This document shows positions 56,609 through 64,000 of a DNA stretch of 64,000 nucleotides, in pieces. The notes under the pieces were generated by a model. The model worked only from the letters and a program-made list of their open reading frames with translations, had not been told where the DNA came from and searched no databases. A program made the translations under genes and the position numbers. Location: NCBI RefSeq assembly GCF_000012385.1, contig NC_007940.1:1054001-1118000 (forward strand). The letters are read 5' to 3'. Within the stretch, counting starts at the first letter, position 1. Each line of letters opens with the position of its first letter. Origin of the DNA: Rickettsia bellii RML369-C (lineage in GTDB: Bacteria; Pseudomonadota; Alphaproteobacteria; Rickettsiales; Rickettsiaceae).

Positions 56609-57361
56609 TCAGTATGCTCTAAAAGATTCATTGAATATACAAGTAATCTTTTTACCTTTACGTACGGCAAGTTTTGGGAATACTTGTTCAAGAATAACTA
56701 AATTAGGGTTATCTGGAGCGAGGCGATAATTTACTAAAGACTCACGCAGTGAATCATCTACAGCAAAAATCCCAGGAATTTCAGAATTTTTATCTCTAAA
56801 TTGTAGATAGGTGAATTCGCCATCGTCAAAAATTTTAATAGGAGCTATTTCTTCACTACCGCTAATATAATAGTTGAAGTTATATTTTTCTGGATGATTA
56901 AGATCAGGGGTTGCTGAAGAGGCAATATAAGTTTGCATGTGACCACCAGCATTATCATTTTCATCATCAGGATAGAGGAACTTGACGTTAAAAACCATTT
57001 CTGGATCACGCATATCAAGAGTCTCAGCAGCGTATAGTTCAAAGAAATATGTTCGTTTATTAGTAATTAAGGTCATATTAGTGGTAGCGTCCTGCTCCAT
57101 AGGTTTAATAAAAATCCTATGACCTGCAGGTACTATTTGCCATGAGGTAGTATCACCCATAGAGATACTCACTATTTCTTCATCTCTTGCAAGTTCTATA
57201 CTTGCTTGATAGCCGTAATATCCTGTAAATTTAAAAACATCATCAGGGTTATAAACCATAACTCTTAAACGAGAATCTTGCCCCAAAGGTCTTGACTCTC
57301 TAATAGCAAATATATTTAATGTAAAAAATATTATTGTAAAAAATATTATTAATTGCTTCAT
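56609..57361 (-). CDS. virB9: Type IV secretion outer-membrane core protein VirB9 (full-length copy)
   Basis: 250 residues. Signal peptide 1-19 (IIFFTIIFFTLNIFA). VirB9/CagX domain with the N-terminal part (SRLRVMVYNPDDVFKFTGYYG, QASIELARDEEIVSISMGD) and the C-terminal part (YYISGSEEIAPIKIFDDGE, TYLQF, then VNYRLAPDNPNLVILEQVF) that docks VirB7. It is the complete copy of two VirB9 genes here, called rvhB9 in the rickettsial system. It works in the outer-membrane ring with VirB7 and VirB10. It follows virB8 by one base on the same strand, so they are co-transcribed. Normal length. Confidence 0.93.
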   Translation of the reverse strand: MKQLIIFFTIIFFTLNIFAIRESRPLGQDSRLRVMVYNPDDVFKFTGYYGYQASIELARDEEIVSISMGDTTSWQIVPAGHRIFIKPMEQDATTNMTLITNKRTYFFELYAAETLDMRDPEMVFNVKFLYPDDENDNAGGHMQTYIASSATPDLNHPEKYNFNYYISGSEEIAPIKIFDDGEFTYLQFRDKNSEIPGIFAVDDSLRESLVNYRLAPDNPNLVILEQVFPKLAVRKGKKITCIFNESFRAY

Positions 57362-57362
57362 A

Positions 57363-58067
57363 TTATTTCTGGTTTTTATCTTTTAATAATTTTAGCTTAT
57401 AACTGGTAACAGTAAAGTTAAATGAAGCATTAGGCGGAAGATTTGCACTGATAGAATCCATTATATAACCTATTTTTGCTTCCCATAACATATTTTCTAA
57501 AACTTCCCCTGCACTATTTTTAGCTAATGACTCAAAAGTAACAACTACTTCATTATTATTTATATTCTGAATTGATGTTATACTAATTGAACGCCTATAT
57601 AATTTTTGATATCGCATAACCGGTGATAGTGGGTTATCAATATTCATAAAATTAGCAAATTGCATATAAACAATACTTGTAGAACTATTTTTAATAAAGA
57701 CAAATTGTTGTTTTAATAAATCATAATTATATTCTTCTCGCTGTAGCACATAATTTTTGAGCATAATATTAGCAACAGAACCATAAGGATCACGCAATGT
57801 AGATTCTTTAGTATTAGTAATAGTAATAGTAGCTTGTTTTTCGGTACTACATTTTATCAAGTAGCTTATTTTTTCGTTTATAGGTAATAATACATCAATA
57901 TTTATACAAATTATAGCAAGTAATAATGTAAATGTTGCACATGCTAAAAGTAAAAGAGACCTACTACTTAACGGCACTACATATTTAAAGCTGTACCATT
58001 TTCTTGCATCACTAAAATATTCGCCGGATTTAACATATTCTTGTACGGCACTAAGTACTGGATCCAT
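57363..58067 (-). CDS. virB8: Type IV secretion protein VirB8 (minus-strand copy)
   Basis: 234 residues. Bitopic inner-membrane protein with a short cytosolic tail, a membrane segment about 36-54 (LLLLACATFTLLLAIICINI) and a periplasmic NTF2-like domain (about 80-225) ending ASFNFTVTSYKLKLLKD. It provides the scaffold under the secretion channel. The rickettsial system carries two VirB8 copies, and this one is paired with the full-length VirB9. It diverges from the virB7 set across a 361-bp gap. Sequence is divergent from the second copy but with the same plan. Confidence 0.88.
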   Translation of the reverse strand: MDPVLSAVQEYVKSGEYFSDARKWYSFKYVVPLSSRSLLLLACATFTLLLAIICINIDVLLPINEKISYLIKCSTEKQATITITNTKESTLRDPYGSVANIMLKNYVLQREEYNYDLLKQQFVFIKNSSTSIVYMQFANFMNIDNPLSPVMRYQKLYRRSISITSIQNINNNEVVVTFESLAKNSAGEVLENMLWEAKIGYIMDSISANLPPNASFNFTVTSYKLKLLKDKNQK

Positions 58068-58361
58068 AATTATTTAGTAATTGATGTGTATTTTTATTCC
58101 CATAACCTTAGCATAATTATTTTAATATAATTATCATTTGTTAATTTAAGATTATTTAAGTTATAAAATAACTTTATATTGTTGCTACAATACCAAAATA
58201 CTACTTAAATTTTAAAGTTAAAATAAATAATTTATAAGTTTAAATTATACAATAATAATTATTGATGGTAATAATATTGTATCAATATTATTGTTATATA
58301 ACACTGTTTACAATCTTTTTAATATTTTTTTATACTTAAAATAAATTTTTGTAAAAAATGC

Positions 58362-58390
58362 TTGTGAACAATTATATACTAAGCTAATTT
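58362..58390 (+). promoter_or_regulatory. Candidate promoter for the virB7-virD4 set
   Basis: -35 TTGTGA (58362-58367), 17-bp spacer, -10 TAATTT (58385-58390), 38 bp before the virB7 start. It lies in the AT-rich 58068-58428 gap between the divergent T4SS gene sets, which shows no gene and no RPE-type palindrome. The promoter for the minus-strand set should be in the same gap. Weak evidence. Confidence 0.3.
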
Positions 58391-58428
58391 AAACAAGTAA
58401 TAAAATAAACCACTATTATATATTTAAG

Positions 58429-58611
58429 ATGTTAAAATTATTCAAGTTTGGGGTATTATTAATTATGCTTTCACAATTATTATCATGTACACCCTCAGCA
58501 CCTTACGAAATTAAAAGCCCGTGTGTTGCAGCTGAAATTAATGATGAAGCAGAGTTAAATATGAATCCTTGTGTAAGAAGACCGGTTAATTCTATAATAG
58601 ATATAGCATAA
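58429..58611 (+). CDS. virB7: VirB7-like lipoprotein
   Basis: 60 residues. A lipoprotein signal with lipobox LLSC (about 17-20, after LLIMLSQ), cleaved before Cys20 for lipid attachment, followed by a short periplasmic stretch with two more cysteines (SPCVAAEINDE, MNPCVRRP), one of which may pair with VirB9. This size, position before virB8 and lipobox match VirB7 of the rickettsial rvh system. It would anchor VirB9 in the outer membrane. Start chosen as the first ATG giving the full signal. Fairly sure by context. Confidence 0.8.
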   Translation: MLKLFKFGVLLIMLSQLLSCTPSAPYEIKSPCVAAEINDEAELNMNPCVRRPVNSIIDIA

Positions 58612-58664
58612 ATATATCAATGACACTTATTTCGCTAGTAACCGTTTAATATAACAATAGAAGT

Positions 58665-59384
58665 ATGTTAGATAATATATTCGGCTTCTTTAAATCAAGT
58701 GATAAAGCACAAAATGATGCAAAGAGCGAGCAAAACCAAGCAAATCCGCTAAAGATAACTCAAAATTGGTATGAAGAACGTGCTGATAAGCTGATTGTTC
58801 AACGTAACTTATTAATAATATTACTGATAATATTATTAATTTTTATGATAATATCTACTTTAGTAATAGCTTTTGTGGTAAAATCTAAACAATTTGATCC
58901 TTTTGTCATTCAACTTGATGACACTACCGGTCGTGCATCAGTAGTAGAGCCTATTTCATCACCAGTGCTTACTGCAGATGAGTCTCTTACAAGATATTTT
59001 ATAAAAAAATATATAAATGCAAGAGAAACATATAATTTTGTTGATTTCACTACCTTGGCACGCACTACTATAAGATTACTTTCAACAAGTAATCTTTTTT
59101 ATGGTTATCTTGGGTATATAAGAGATAAAAACAACGATCCAAGTTTAAAGTATCAGGAAAATAATACGACTTATTTAGTAGTAAAGTCATGGTCAAAAAT
59201 TGCCTCAGACAAATATATAGTTAGATTTTCCGTAAATGAAGCAACAGGAAATCAAACAGTTTATAATAAAATAGCAGTAGTAAGTTATGCTTACGTACCA
59301 ATGCAATTAACAGATTCAGAACTTGATATAAATCCTGTAGGATTTCAAGTTAACGGATATAGGGTAGACGATGATAATAGTTAG
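58665..59384 (+). CDS. virB8: Type IV secretion protein VirB8 (plus-strand copy)
   Basis: 239 residues. Cytosolic N-terminus (about 1-42, Lys/Gln rich), a membrane helix at about 44-69 (NLLIILLIILLIFMIISTLV) and the periplasmic VirB8 domain (about 90-235) with ARTTIRLLSTSNLFYGYLGY and the strand-rich end PVGFQVNGYRV. It is the better match to canonical VirB8 of the two copies here. It starts 53 bases after virB7 and overlaps the short virB9 by 14 bases. It is part of the plus-strand operon that continues to virD4. Confidence 0.92.
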   Translation: MLDNIFGFFKSSDKAQNDAKSEQNQANPLKITQNWYEERADKLIVQRNLLIILLIILLIFMIISTLVIAFVVKSKQFDPFVIQLDDTTGRASVVEPISSPVLTADESLTRYFIKKYINARETYNFVDFTTLARTTIRLLSTSNLFYGYLGYIRDKNNDPSLKYQENNTTYLVVKSWSKIASDKYIVRFSVNEATGNQTVYNKIAVVSYAYVPMQLTDSELDINPVGFQVNGYRVDDDNS

Positions 59385-59856
59385 ATTTTGTTTTTTAATT
59401 TTTATATACTTAAGTGGCTTAATAGCTAATGCTGACTGTCCACTTTTAGAAAATGATCCATGTAGTAATATCAGTAATAATTATTTGGATGATTTATCTA
59501 TAACTAGAGATAATAGGATACAAACATATATATATAATCCTAATGAAGTTTATTTATTAACATTGCATTTCGGCTTTCAAGCACATATAGAATTTGCTAA
59601 AAATGAAGAAGTTCAAAATATCATCCTTGGAGACGCCTATGCATGGAAACTAACTCCTATTGGTAATCGTTTATTTATAAAACCTCTTGAAAAATATATT
59701 CGTACTAACATGACTATCATAACTAACAAAAGAACATATGAATTTGATATTTCTTCTGTTGAGTTGATGGAAGGGCATGAGAAAGAGTTAGTATATGTAA
59801 TTAAATTTGACTATTCTAAGAATAGAACAAGCAATAATTACATGGCAAGGTACTAG
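59371..59856 (+). CDS. virB9: Short VirB9 copy lacking the C-terminal domain
   Basis: 161 residues with a signal peptide (1-21, FCFLIFIYLSGLIANA). The VirB9 N-terminal domain is intact (IQTYIYNPNEVYLLTLHFGF; IEFAKNEEVQNIILGDAYAW; KRTYEFDISSVEL), but the protein ends after about residue 150 where the full copy at 56609-57361 goes on for another 90. The C-terminal VirB7/VirB10-interacting domain is therefore absent. It overlaps the plus-strand virB8 by 14 bases. The shortened VirB9 is known in rickettsial rvh systems and seems stable there. A role in altering ring composition is inference. A palindromic element follows the stop. Confidence 0.9.
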   Translation: MIIVRFCFLIFIYLSGLIANADCPLLENDPCSNISNNYLDDLSITRDNRIQTYIYNPNEVYLLTLHFGFQAHIEFAKNEEVQNIILGDAYAWKLTPIGNRLFIKPLEKYIRTNMTIITNKRTYEFDISSVELMEGHEKELVYVIKFDYSKNRTSNNYMARY

Positions 59857-59936
59857 TGTCATCCCGTGGCTTGACCACGGGATCTCAGGAACATAGCTTG
59901 TGACAAAAGATCCCGCAATCAAGTCGCAGGATGACA
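59857..59936. repeat. Palindromic element between short virB9 and virB10
   Basis: Left arm TGTCATCCCGTGGCTTG at 59857 and right end TCGCAGGATGACA at 59936. It breaks the T4SS operon between two genes, but both frames are untouched. Confidence 0.8.
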
Positions 59937-59962
59937 ATAAATAACTATAATATAATTTAAAT

Positions 59963-61396
59963 ATGGCCGAAGAGCAAAACAATAACAGTTCTTTATCAGG
60001 AGCAGATACACCTGAAGTTCAAAAAGAATTATCAAAAGTTTCAGTGAGTTTTAATAAAAGTATCGCTATCGTAGTTGTAATTTGCGGTATTCTTATATAT
60101 ATTTTTTATTCTCTTTTCTTTGCTCCTAAAAAGGAAGAAATTCAAAATACTAATATACCTAGCAATATTGTTAAACCTGTTGAAGATAATTCAGATAACG
60201 TACCTGAAATACCTAAATTACCGGATCCACCAAAACTTGAGACACCGACAGCTCCACCTCCTCCACCTACAGTGGAAGTACCACCAGTTTTACCTCCAAC
60301 TACCCCAGTAGAAACGGATAAGTCAAAAACACTTCCAGCTCCACCTATTTTGTTACCTTCAACAAACGAACCTTTAGTTGAAAGTGACGAAGAAAAGAAG
60401 CGTAAACAAGCAAAAAGAACATCATCTATTGTGCTAGTTAGCGGCGTAGAACCTAAGAAGACAGCTGAACAAGTTGCTGCGGATGCAGTATTTAAAGATC
60501 GTGGTGACATGTCTTTAATCTTAGGGCGTGGTAAATTAATTGAGGCAGTACTTGAAACAGCCATAAATAGCGATCTTGGTGGCGAAATAAGAGCTATTAT
60601 TAGTAGAGATGTATATTCTGAGAAAGATAAGATAATATTAATACCAAAAGGATCGAAAGTATTTGGTAAATATGCAACTTCAACTTCAGCAGATAGCTAT
60701 GGCAGAGTTTCTGTAATATGGGATAGAATAGACTTAACTAATGGCTATACTATAGCATTTGATTCACCTGCAGTTGATAATTTAGGAAGACCAGGGGTAC
60801 AAGGAAGAGTAGATAATAAATATAAGGAACAGTTTGCTAATTCAGTATTACAATCTGCTTTCAATATAGGAATTGCTAAAGTTCTTGATAAATTAGTACC
60901 TCCGCCTATAAACTCACAAGCTGCTGCTACTAATAGTGCTATTGCTACTCAGTTATTAAATACTGCTCAAACAATTTCCCAAAATACTAGTTTGGATCCA
61001 AATACAAGAATAGTTACAATTTGTACAAATGTTTTAGCTGCTATTACTGATAAAACATCTACTGCCTATACTACAATGACACAAGCCTGTACAACTGCCC
61101 AAGATGCTTCTTCGGCAAATACACCTGAACAGAGACTAGCTACATTAGTACAAGCGGTTAATACAGCTGCTTCAAGCTTGCTTACTAGTACTTCTATAGC
61201 ATCGAATCCAACTCAGGCACAGCAAGCTTCTACGCAAGCTTTTACAGATATTACTAATACTGTACAAAATATGATAACTCAGCAGCAATTTAAACCTACT
61301 ACAACGATTAATCAAGGTACTCCGATTAAGATATACGTTAATAAGGATTATAAATTCCCTGCTACCGTATTAACAAAATCAAAGGTAGTAAAATGA
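59963..61396 (+). CDS. virB10: Type IV secretion protein VirB10
   Basis: 477 residues spanning inner and outer membranes and transducing energy across the channel. Cytosolic N-terminus (1-30), one membrane helix (about 34-52, IAIVVVICGILIYIFYSLFF), a proline-rich periplasmic stretch (about 72-125 with PPPPPTVEVPPVLPP) and the TrbI/VirB10 C-terminal domain (about 170-477) with GRGKLIEAVLETAINSDLGG, IPKGSKVFGKYA and YTIAFDSPAVDNLGRPGVQG, plus the antenna region (about 280-380). Length is somewhat longer than usual, owing to an Ala/Thr-rich insertion (about 315-435) in the C-terminal domain. It overlaps virB11 by four bases. Confidence 0.95.
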   Translation: MAEEQNNNSSLSGADTPEVQKELSKVSVSFNKSIAIVVVICGILIYIFYSLFFAPKKEEIQNTNIPSNIVKPVEDNSDNVPEIPKLPDPPKLETPTAPPPPPTVEVPPVLPPTTPVETDKSKTLPAPPILLPSTNEPLVESDEEKKRKQAKRTSSIVLVSGVEPKKTAEQVAADAVFKDRGDMSLILGRGKLIEAVLETAINSDLGGEIRAIISRDVYSEKDKIILIPKGSKVFGKYATSTSADSYGRVSVIWDRIDLTNGYTIAFDSPAVDNLGRPGVQGRVDNKYKEQFANSVLQSAFNIGIAKVLDKLVPPPINSQAAATNSAIATQLLNTAQTISQNTSLDPNTRIVTICTNVLAAITDKTSTAYTTMTQACTTAQDASSANTPEQRLATLVQAVNTAASSLLTSTSIASNPTQAQQASTQAFTDITNTVQNMITQQQFKPTTTINQGTPIKIYVNKDYKFPATVLTKSKVVK

Positions 61397-62397
61397 GTGA
61401 TGCATTTGCTGCCTTAGAGACCTTTTTATTACCGTTTAAAGAATTATTTGCTGAAGATGGTATTAACGAGATTATGGTTAATAAACCTGGAGAGGCATGG
61501 GTTGAGAAAAAAGGTGATATATATTCTAAACAATTACCAGAGCTTGACGCAGAACATTTACTTTCGCTTGGACGTTTAGTTGCTCAATCTACTGAACAAA
61601 TGATTTCAGAAGAAAAGCCTTTACTTTCAGCCACCCTTCCAAATGGTTATCGTATTCAAATAGTATTTCCACCTGCTTGTGAAATAGGACAAATCATTTA
61701 TTCTATAAGAAAGCCGAGCGGTATGAATCTAACTCTAGATGAATATGCTAAAATGGGAGCTTTTGATGAAACTGCAACAGAAAGTTTAGTAGATCAAGAT
61801 GAAATAATTCTAAACGGATATTTAGCTGAAAAGAAGATAAAAGAATTCATCAAACATGCAGTTATTTCAAAGAAAAATATTATAATTAGCGGCGGTACTT
61901 CAACAGGTAAAACTACTTTCACTAATGCAGCACTTACTGAAATACCTCAATTGGAAAGATTAATTACAGTAGAAGATGCTCGTGAGGTTGTATTATCTAG
62001 TCACCCTAATAGAGTTCATTTGCTTGCTTCTAAAGGCGGGCAAGGACGAGCAAACATTACTACTCAAGATCTAATAGAAGCGTGTTTGCGTTTAAGACCT
62101 GATAGAATTATAGTTGGTGAGCTTCGAGGTAAAGAAGCTTTTAGTTTCTTGCGAGCTATTAATACTGGTCACCCAGGTTCTATATCTACACTCCACGCTG
62201 ATAGTCCTGCTATGGCAATTGAACAACTAAAATTGATGGTTATGCAAGCTGATCTTGGTATGCCACCTGAAGAAGTAAAAAAATATATTTTAACAGTTGT
62301 AGATATTGTAGTACAATTAAAACGTGGCAGTGGCGGTAAAAGATATGTATCGGAAGTATATTATAAAAAGAATAAAAACGCCGAAGGAATGGTGTAG
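61393..62397 (+). CDS. virB11: Type IV secretion ATPase VirB11
   Basis: Hexameric cytosolic ATPase that powers secretion. 334 residues. N-terminal domain (about 1-130), then Walker A in ISGGTSTGKTTF (about 165-176, Lys near 174), the Asp box ITVEDAREVVL, the Walker B-like RPDRIIVGELRGKEAFSFL (about 234-252) and the His box INTGHPGSISTLHADSP. All are intact, at normal length. It overlaps virB10 by four bases (ATGA, 61393-61396). A palindromic element separates it from virD4. Confidence 0.97.
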   Translation: MSDAFAALETFLLPFKELFAEDGINEIMVNKPGEAWVEKKGDIYSKQLPELDAEHLLSLGRLVAQSTEQMISEEKPLLSATLPNGYRIQIVFPPACEIGQIIYSIRKPSGMNLTLDEYAKMGAFDETATESLVDQDEIILNGYLAEKKIKEFIKHAVISKKNIIISGGTSTGKTTFTNAALTEIPQLERLITVEDAREVVLSSHPNRVHLLASKGGQGRANITTQDLIEACLRLRPDRIIVGELRGKEAFSFLRAINTGHPGSISTLHADSPAMAIEQLKLMVMQADLGMPPEEVKKYILTVVDIVVQLKRGSGGKRYVSEVYYKKNKNAEGMV

Positions 62398-62403
62398 TGA
62401 GAG

Positions 62404-62503
62404 CGTCATTGCGAGGATATGCATAGCAGAGGCGGAGGCAATCTCATAAAACAGTACAATACTCCTGAGATTGCCACGCTCCTTTTAGTCGCTCGCAATG
62501 ACA
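62404..62503. repeat. Palindromic element between virB11 and virD4
   Basis: CGTCATTGCGAGG at 62404 and CTCGCAATGACA ending 62503, with internal GGCAATCTCAT and TGAGATTGCC also pairing. Frames on both sides are intact. Confidence 0.85.
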
Positions 62504-62529
62504 TAAAAAATAAAATCAAGGATTACTAA

Positions 62530-64000
62530 ATGGAATGGCATAACATACTCAAAGTCACTAGAAATATATTCGGTCATGCTATAATTCATCCGGTTGTTAT
62601 TTTTAGTACCTTATGGATAAGTGGTGCATTTGTTGCAATCTTTACCAATGAAATTGGGACTCTTGGAGTAGATGTAACTGCTATAAATATTGCTTACAAA
62701 TGGTCTTATTGGCTTGTTAGCGTTTGGGGACAATTAAAAATCTCTGATTATAACTATTTAAAATTAAAGCTACTTGCTTCACTTCTTGGTCCTGCTCTTG
62801 TCGTTATAATATTTTACATTAAAAACTTTGAGAGAATCAAATCGCTACAATTTTTTGAGCAACCTGAAAAAGTCTATGGTGATGCTAGGTGGGCAAGTCC
62901 TGCAGATGTTGAATCGGCTGGTCTTAGAGCTAAAAAAGGTATGCTAATCGGGGTTGATAGTGGTGGTTATTTTGTTGCTGATGGATTCCAGCACGCCTTA
63001 TTATTTGCTCCTACCGGTTCTGGTAAAGGTGTGGGTTTTGTTATACCTAACCTATTATTTTGGTCTGATTCCGTAGTCGTTCATGATATAAAACTTGAAA
63101 ACCATGGCTTAACGAGCGGTTGGCGTGAAAAACAAGGTCAGAAAGTCTTTGTATGGGAGCCATCTAACCCAGATGGTATTACTCACTGCTATAATCCGAT
63201 TGACTGGGTTAGTACTAAGCCTGGGCAAATGGTTGATGACGTACAAAAAATTTCAAACCTTATCATGCCTGAAAAGGATTTCTGGAATAACGAAGCACGA
63301 AGCTTATTCTTGGGCGTAACTTTATATTTAATAGCTGATCCTGTTAAAACCAAATCCTTTGGTGAAGTGGTGCGTACCATGAGAAGTGACGATGTAGTAT
63401 ATAATCTGGCGGTCGTGCTTGATACTTTAGGCGGAATAATCCACCCTGTTGCATATATGAATATTGCAGCTTTCCTACAAAAAGCCGATAAAGAGCGTTC
63501 AGGTGTTATATCAACCATGAACTCATCACTTGAGTTATGGGCAAACCCATTAATTGACTCTGCTACTGCTTCTTCCGATTTTAATGTACAAGAATTCAAG
63601 AAAATAAAAACAACTGTATATGTAGGTCTTACTCCTGATAATATACAACGTTTGCAGAAATTAATGCAGGTATTTTATCAGCAAGCTACAGAGTTTTTAA
63701 GCCGAAAAATGCCTGATTTAAAAGAAGAACCTTACGGCGTGATGTTCTTACTTGATGAGTTCCCAACACTTGGTAAGATGGATACGTTCAAAGCAGGTAT
63801 TGCTTATTTCAGGGGGTATAGAGTTCGTTTATTCTTAATTATTCAAGATACCCAGCAGCTAAAAGGAACATATGAAGATGCGGGTATGAACTCTTTCTTA
63901 TCTAACTCAACATATCGTATTACCTTTGCTGCTAATAACTATGAAACTGCAAATTTAATATCACAATTAGTCGGTAATAAAACTGTAGAACAAAGATCAT
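62530..64000 (+). CDS. virD4: Type IV secretion coupling protein VirD4 (partial, N-terminal 490 residues)
   Basis: Inner-membrane coupling ATPase that selects substrates for the type IV channel. The frame opens with ATG at 62530 and stays open to the right window edge, so the C-terminus (roughly 100 residues) is missing. Two N-terminal membrane segments (about 17-37 and 83-98), then Walker A in APTGSGKGVGFV with Lys166, the DNA or substrate-binding region, and Walker B in VMFLLDEFPTLG (about 402-413). The region AAFLQKADKERSGVISTM is conserved. It is the last gene of the plus-strand rvh set (virB7-virB8-virB9-virB10-virB11-virD4). Confidence 0.95.
   Translation, partial: MEWHNILKVTRNIFGHAIIHPVVIFSTLWISGAFVAIFTNEIGTLGVDVTAINIAYKWSYWLVSVWGQLKISDYNYLKLKLLASLLGPALVVIIFYIKNFERIKSLQFFEQPEKVYGDARWASPADVESAGLRAKKGMLIGVDSGGYFVADGFQHALLFAPTGSGKGVGFVIPNLLFWSDSVVVHDIKLENHGLTSGWREKQGQKVFVWEPSNPDGITHCYNPIDWVSTKPGQMVDDVQKISNLIMPEKDFWNNEARSLFLGVTLYLIADPVKTKSFGEVVRTMRSDDVVYNLAVVLDTLGGIIHPVAYMNIAAFLQKADKERSGVISTMNSSLELWANPLIDSATASSDFNVQEFKKIKTTVYVGLTPDNIQRLQKLMQVFYQQATEFLSRKMPDLKEEPYGVMFLLDEFPTLGKMDTFKAGIAYFRGYRVRLFLIIQDTQQLKGTYEDAGMNSFLSNSTYRITFAANNYETANLISQLVGNKTVEQRS

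Overview
The window is a piece of a Rickettsia chromosome. It is AT-rich and full of short palindromic repeats of the Rickettsia palindromic element (RPE) type. It carries genus hallmarks: an ATP/ADP translocase, the rvh type IV secretion genes with duplicated VirB8 and VirB9, ankyrin-repeat proteins, decaying genes, and an Mnh-type antiporter fragment. The c-di-GMP pair, the toxin-antitoxin pair, the pilus genes and the BRO protein suggest a gene-rich spotted-fever or transitional-type strain. I cannot fix the species from sequence alone.

Layout. 1-6373: division and wall cluster on the minus strand (murC-murB-ddl-ftsQ-ftsA, with ftsA cut by the window edge), in which an IS110-family element sits between ftsQ and ftsA. 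6578-15312: EAL protein, BolA, UbiK, an EmrA-like protein, phospholipid genes (psd, pssA), DUF2610, an IMPase-like protein, EF-P, PleD and RppH. 15698-21599: accessory block with a BRO antirepressor-like gene, an archaic (Csu-like) chaperone-usher cluster with a broken chaperone, and a VapBC pair. 21676-33194: ferredoxin reductase, folD, two related ankyrin proteins, two unknown genes, tRNA-Ile and tRNA-Lys, kdsB, pyrG, tlc and a DUF2945 protein. 33486-39895: rpoZ-acpS, murA, gyrB, a HAD protein and tRNA-Leu. 39903-46910: accessory block with an ankyrin-glutamine amidotransferase fusion, a decayed Rpn nuclease, mgtE and two paralogous unknown proteins. 46994-53220: xerD, tRNA-Cys, recG carrying two in-frame repeats, a split outer-membrane-like protein, broken scoA and intact scoB. 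53283-54488: a second, frameshifted IS110 copy. 54736-56517: mnhD and mnhC. 56609-64000: the rvh type IV secretion cluster, with virB9-virB8 on the minus strand diverging from virB7-virB8-short virB9-virB10-virB11-virD4 (cut by the edge).

The most interesting observation is the IS110 element. Its left non-coding end can be folded by eye into the three-part plan of a bridge RNA: a 12-bp hairpin, then a stem-closed loop whose two guides (CACGG and GTCATC) spell the insertion target CACGG|GATGAC, then a second stem-closed loop whose guides (ATAGTT and TTACAAT) match the element's own right and left ends. The target is the terminal arm of an abundant palindromic repeat, present more than ten times in this window. 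Both copies sit at this motif in the same orientation, with no target duplication visible. The element therefore looks like a mobile DNA programmed to home into RPE-type repeats, which also makes insertion mostly harmless. Repeats are nested inside repeats at several places, and several reading frames (murB, recG, emrA) have absorbed repeat sequence.

All family assignments are from reading motifs and overall resemblance. No database search was run.
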